Shown: positions 6,208-7,230 of the stretch, piece by piece
Numbering within the stretch: the first letter of the stretch is position 1
Layout of the letters: every line of letters starts with the position of its first letter
Origin: JBEBXQ01 sp040391535
GTDB lineage: Bacteria; Bacteroidota; Bacteroidia; Cytophagales; Spirosomataceae
Reading direction: 5' to 3'
DNA length: 7,230 nucleotides
Assembly: GCA_040391535.1 (NCBI GenBank)
Contig: JBEBXQ010000180.1
Location: 1-7,230, forward strand
Position numbers and translations under genes: made by a program
Notes under the pieces: model-generated
What the model was told of the DNA's origin: nothing
Seen by the model: the letters and a program-made list of their open reading frames with translations, nothing else
Database searches by the model: none

Positions 6208-7230
6208 CCTTTAAAAAGTCTTGAAATGACGTTAAAAACTGGTGCGTATTCCTGCCCAGATGCCAGCGGTATGCGGGCAAACGGGAAGAAACCGTCCTCA
6301 TTTTCTGATAAGCCTCCTGGCGGTTGTGCGGCAGGTGATGCAGCGTGGTAGGTGCCATGGCCATCAGGGCGTGAGCCGGATTGACACGCTCAAAGCGGGT
6401 ATTTTCACAGTGCGCCACTTCGGGCAGTAAAACCGCTTTGATACCGGTTACGGAAATTCCGGCATCGGGATTCAAATCTTTAATATCAAAAATAGCTTTC
6501 TGCTGCCGGTAGTCCGCTTTATTCCGGATGAACGGCTTCCAGTCAGCGAAGCGCGCCTCCAGGTTTTCAGGTTCTATTTTCGCAGTTTGATAAAGGGTAA
6601 ATACTTTTATCTGCGCACCGGATTCCACCCATACGTAATCATCACCCAGGTAATCATAGCCCGCCCGTAACAGATTAAGACAGGAGGTAGACTTACCGGA
6701 GCCGCTTTTACCCGTAATCAGCACACCAGACCCGTCTTTCGCCATGGCACCGGCATGCACCAATTGGGCGGGCAGATCCCTTGTCCAGAGATGAAACAGC
6801 GCTCTGAAAGAAAAGGTACACTCCCACCAGGGTACATCACCGGTTTTCTGAACCCAGTATATACCGGTTCTTTTGCTTCGGGAATAAAGAAACAGCTGCT
6901 TCTGCCAGGGTTGAAAAAACACCTGTACATCCTCCTGACAAATATCGGCGTTATAGCCCTGTCCGTTAAAACCCTGCCAGGGCGGAGCTTTTAACTTTGC
7001 CGGCAGGTCTTTATCTTCAGCATACAGGATGGTTAATTCCGGCAGGCTTTCCTGCTCCGGATGAACAAGATGACTTAATGCAGGCAGAAGCCGTTCACGC
7101 AAATCTGCCGACGGAGTGCACAGATGCACCGTTCTGCCGGCAAGCAATAGCTGATCAGTATGAACAAAAGGTAATGCCTGAAACAAAGCTAATGCTTCAT
7201 CGAAATATTGAATGGGATTCAAGGGGCCGC
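6194..7230 (-). CDS. HprK-like P-loop kinase, probably missing its first codons
   Basis: At least 342 residues (counted from a possible TTG at 7222), related to the C-terminal domain of HPr kinase/phosphorylase. The N-terminal half, with DQLLLAGRTVHLC at 23-35, matches a poorly characterised accessory region seen in stand-alone HprK-like proteins. The kinase core shows LVHAGAMA at 154-161 (His156 in the place of the HprK active-site histidine), GVLITGKSGSGKST at 166-179 (Walker A), LGDDYVWVE at 192-200 (paired aspartates Asp194 and Asp195) and VLLPEV at 264-269. No HPr protein, PTS gene or N-terminal HprK domain is present, so a classical catabolite-control role is unlikely. Related proteins in lasso-peptide clusters, such as the paeninodin kinase, phosphorylate a serine of the precursor, and others sit in RiPP or sugar clusters. 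The frame stays open to the window edge, there is no ribosome binding site before the TTG, and the true start may be upstream. First visible gene of the - strand operon. Confidence 0.82.
   Translation of the reverse strand, partial: GPLNPIQYFDEALALFQALPFVHTDQLLLAGRTVHLCTPSADLRERLLPALSHLVHPEQESLPELTILYAEDKDLPAKLKAPPWQGFNGQGYNADICQEDVQVFFQPWQKQLFLYSRSKRTGIYWVQKTGDVPWWECTFSFRALFHLWTRDLPAQLVHAGAMAKDGSGVLITGKSGSGKSTSCLNLLRAGYDYLGDDYVWVESGAQIKVFTLYQTAKIEPENLEARFADWKPFIRNKADYRQQKAIFDIKDLNPDAGISVTGIKAVLLPEVAHCENTRFERVNPAHALMAMAPTTLHHLPHNRQEAYQKMRTVSSRLPAYRWHLGRNTHQFLTSFQDFLKDELS

Noticed and set aside
5521..6351. Open frames on the + strand (5521-5808 and 5998-6351) opposite the tandem glycosyltransferase and kinase
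   Set aside because: The - strand carries clear GT2 and kinase motifs throughout; the + strand translations look like low-information antisense products.
7220..7222. TTG as the start codon of the kinase gene
   Set aside because: There is no ribosome binding site before it and the frame remains open to the window edge, so I treat the gene as running off the window rather than starting here.

Overview
The window looks like a stretch of a Bacteroidota chromosome, most plausibly Chitinophagaceae/Sphingobacteriales. This rests on intermediate base composition, the AlgI-type MBOAT plus GSSR-type SGNH gene pair common in that phylum, weak or absent Shine-Dalgarno sequences and very tight gene packing. 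It is an inference from style, not from a marker gene. Coding density is nearly complete. I see no rRNA, tRNA, CRISPR array, insertion sequence or integrase, and no gap above 10 bases between the main genes.

Layout: two transcription units converge near base 1387. On the + strand (1-1382) lie the 3' end of an AlgI-type membrane-bound O-acyltransferase and, 3 bases later, a 315-residue membrane-anchored SGNH-hydrolase-like protein. This is the usual two-component arrangement for O-acylation of an exported glycan or other envelope molecule. On the - strand (7230 down to 1392) five genes are overlapping or nearly touching. In transcription order they are: an HprK-like P-loop kinase (its 5' end probably beyond the window), a protein with two GT2 glycosyltransferase domains, a single-domain GT2 glycosyltransferase, an ABC exporter with fused membrane and ATPase domains, and a nucleotidyltransferase of the NTP_transf_5 type.

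How the genes may work together: HprK-like kinases, NTP_transf_5 nucleotidyltransferases and a fused ABC exporter are recurrent tailoring and export partners in lasso-peptide and related RiPP clusters. In those clusters an asparagine-synthetase-like cyclase, a transglutaminase-like protease, a PqqD-like recognition protein and a tiny precursor gene are encoded close by. None of those core genes is in this window; if present they should lie upstream of the kinase, beyond base 7230. Three GT2 catalytic domains between kinase and exporter suggest that the exported product is glycosylated, possibly as well as phosphorylated or nucleotidylated. The alternative is a surface-polysaccharide locus, which would also fit the neighbouring acyltransferase pair. 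The window alone does not decide between the two.
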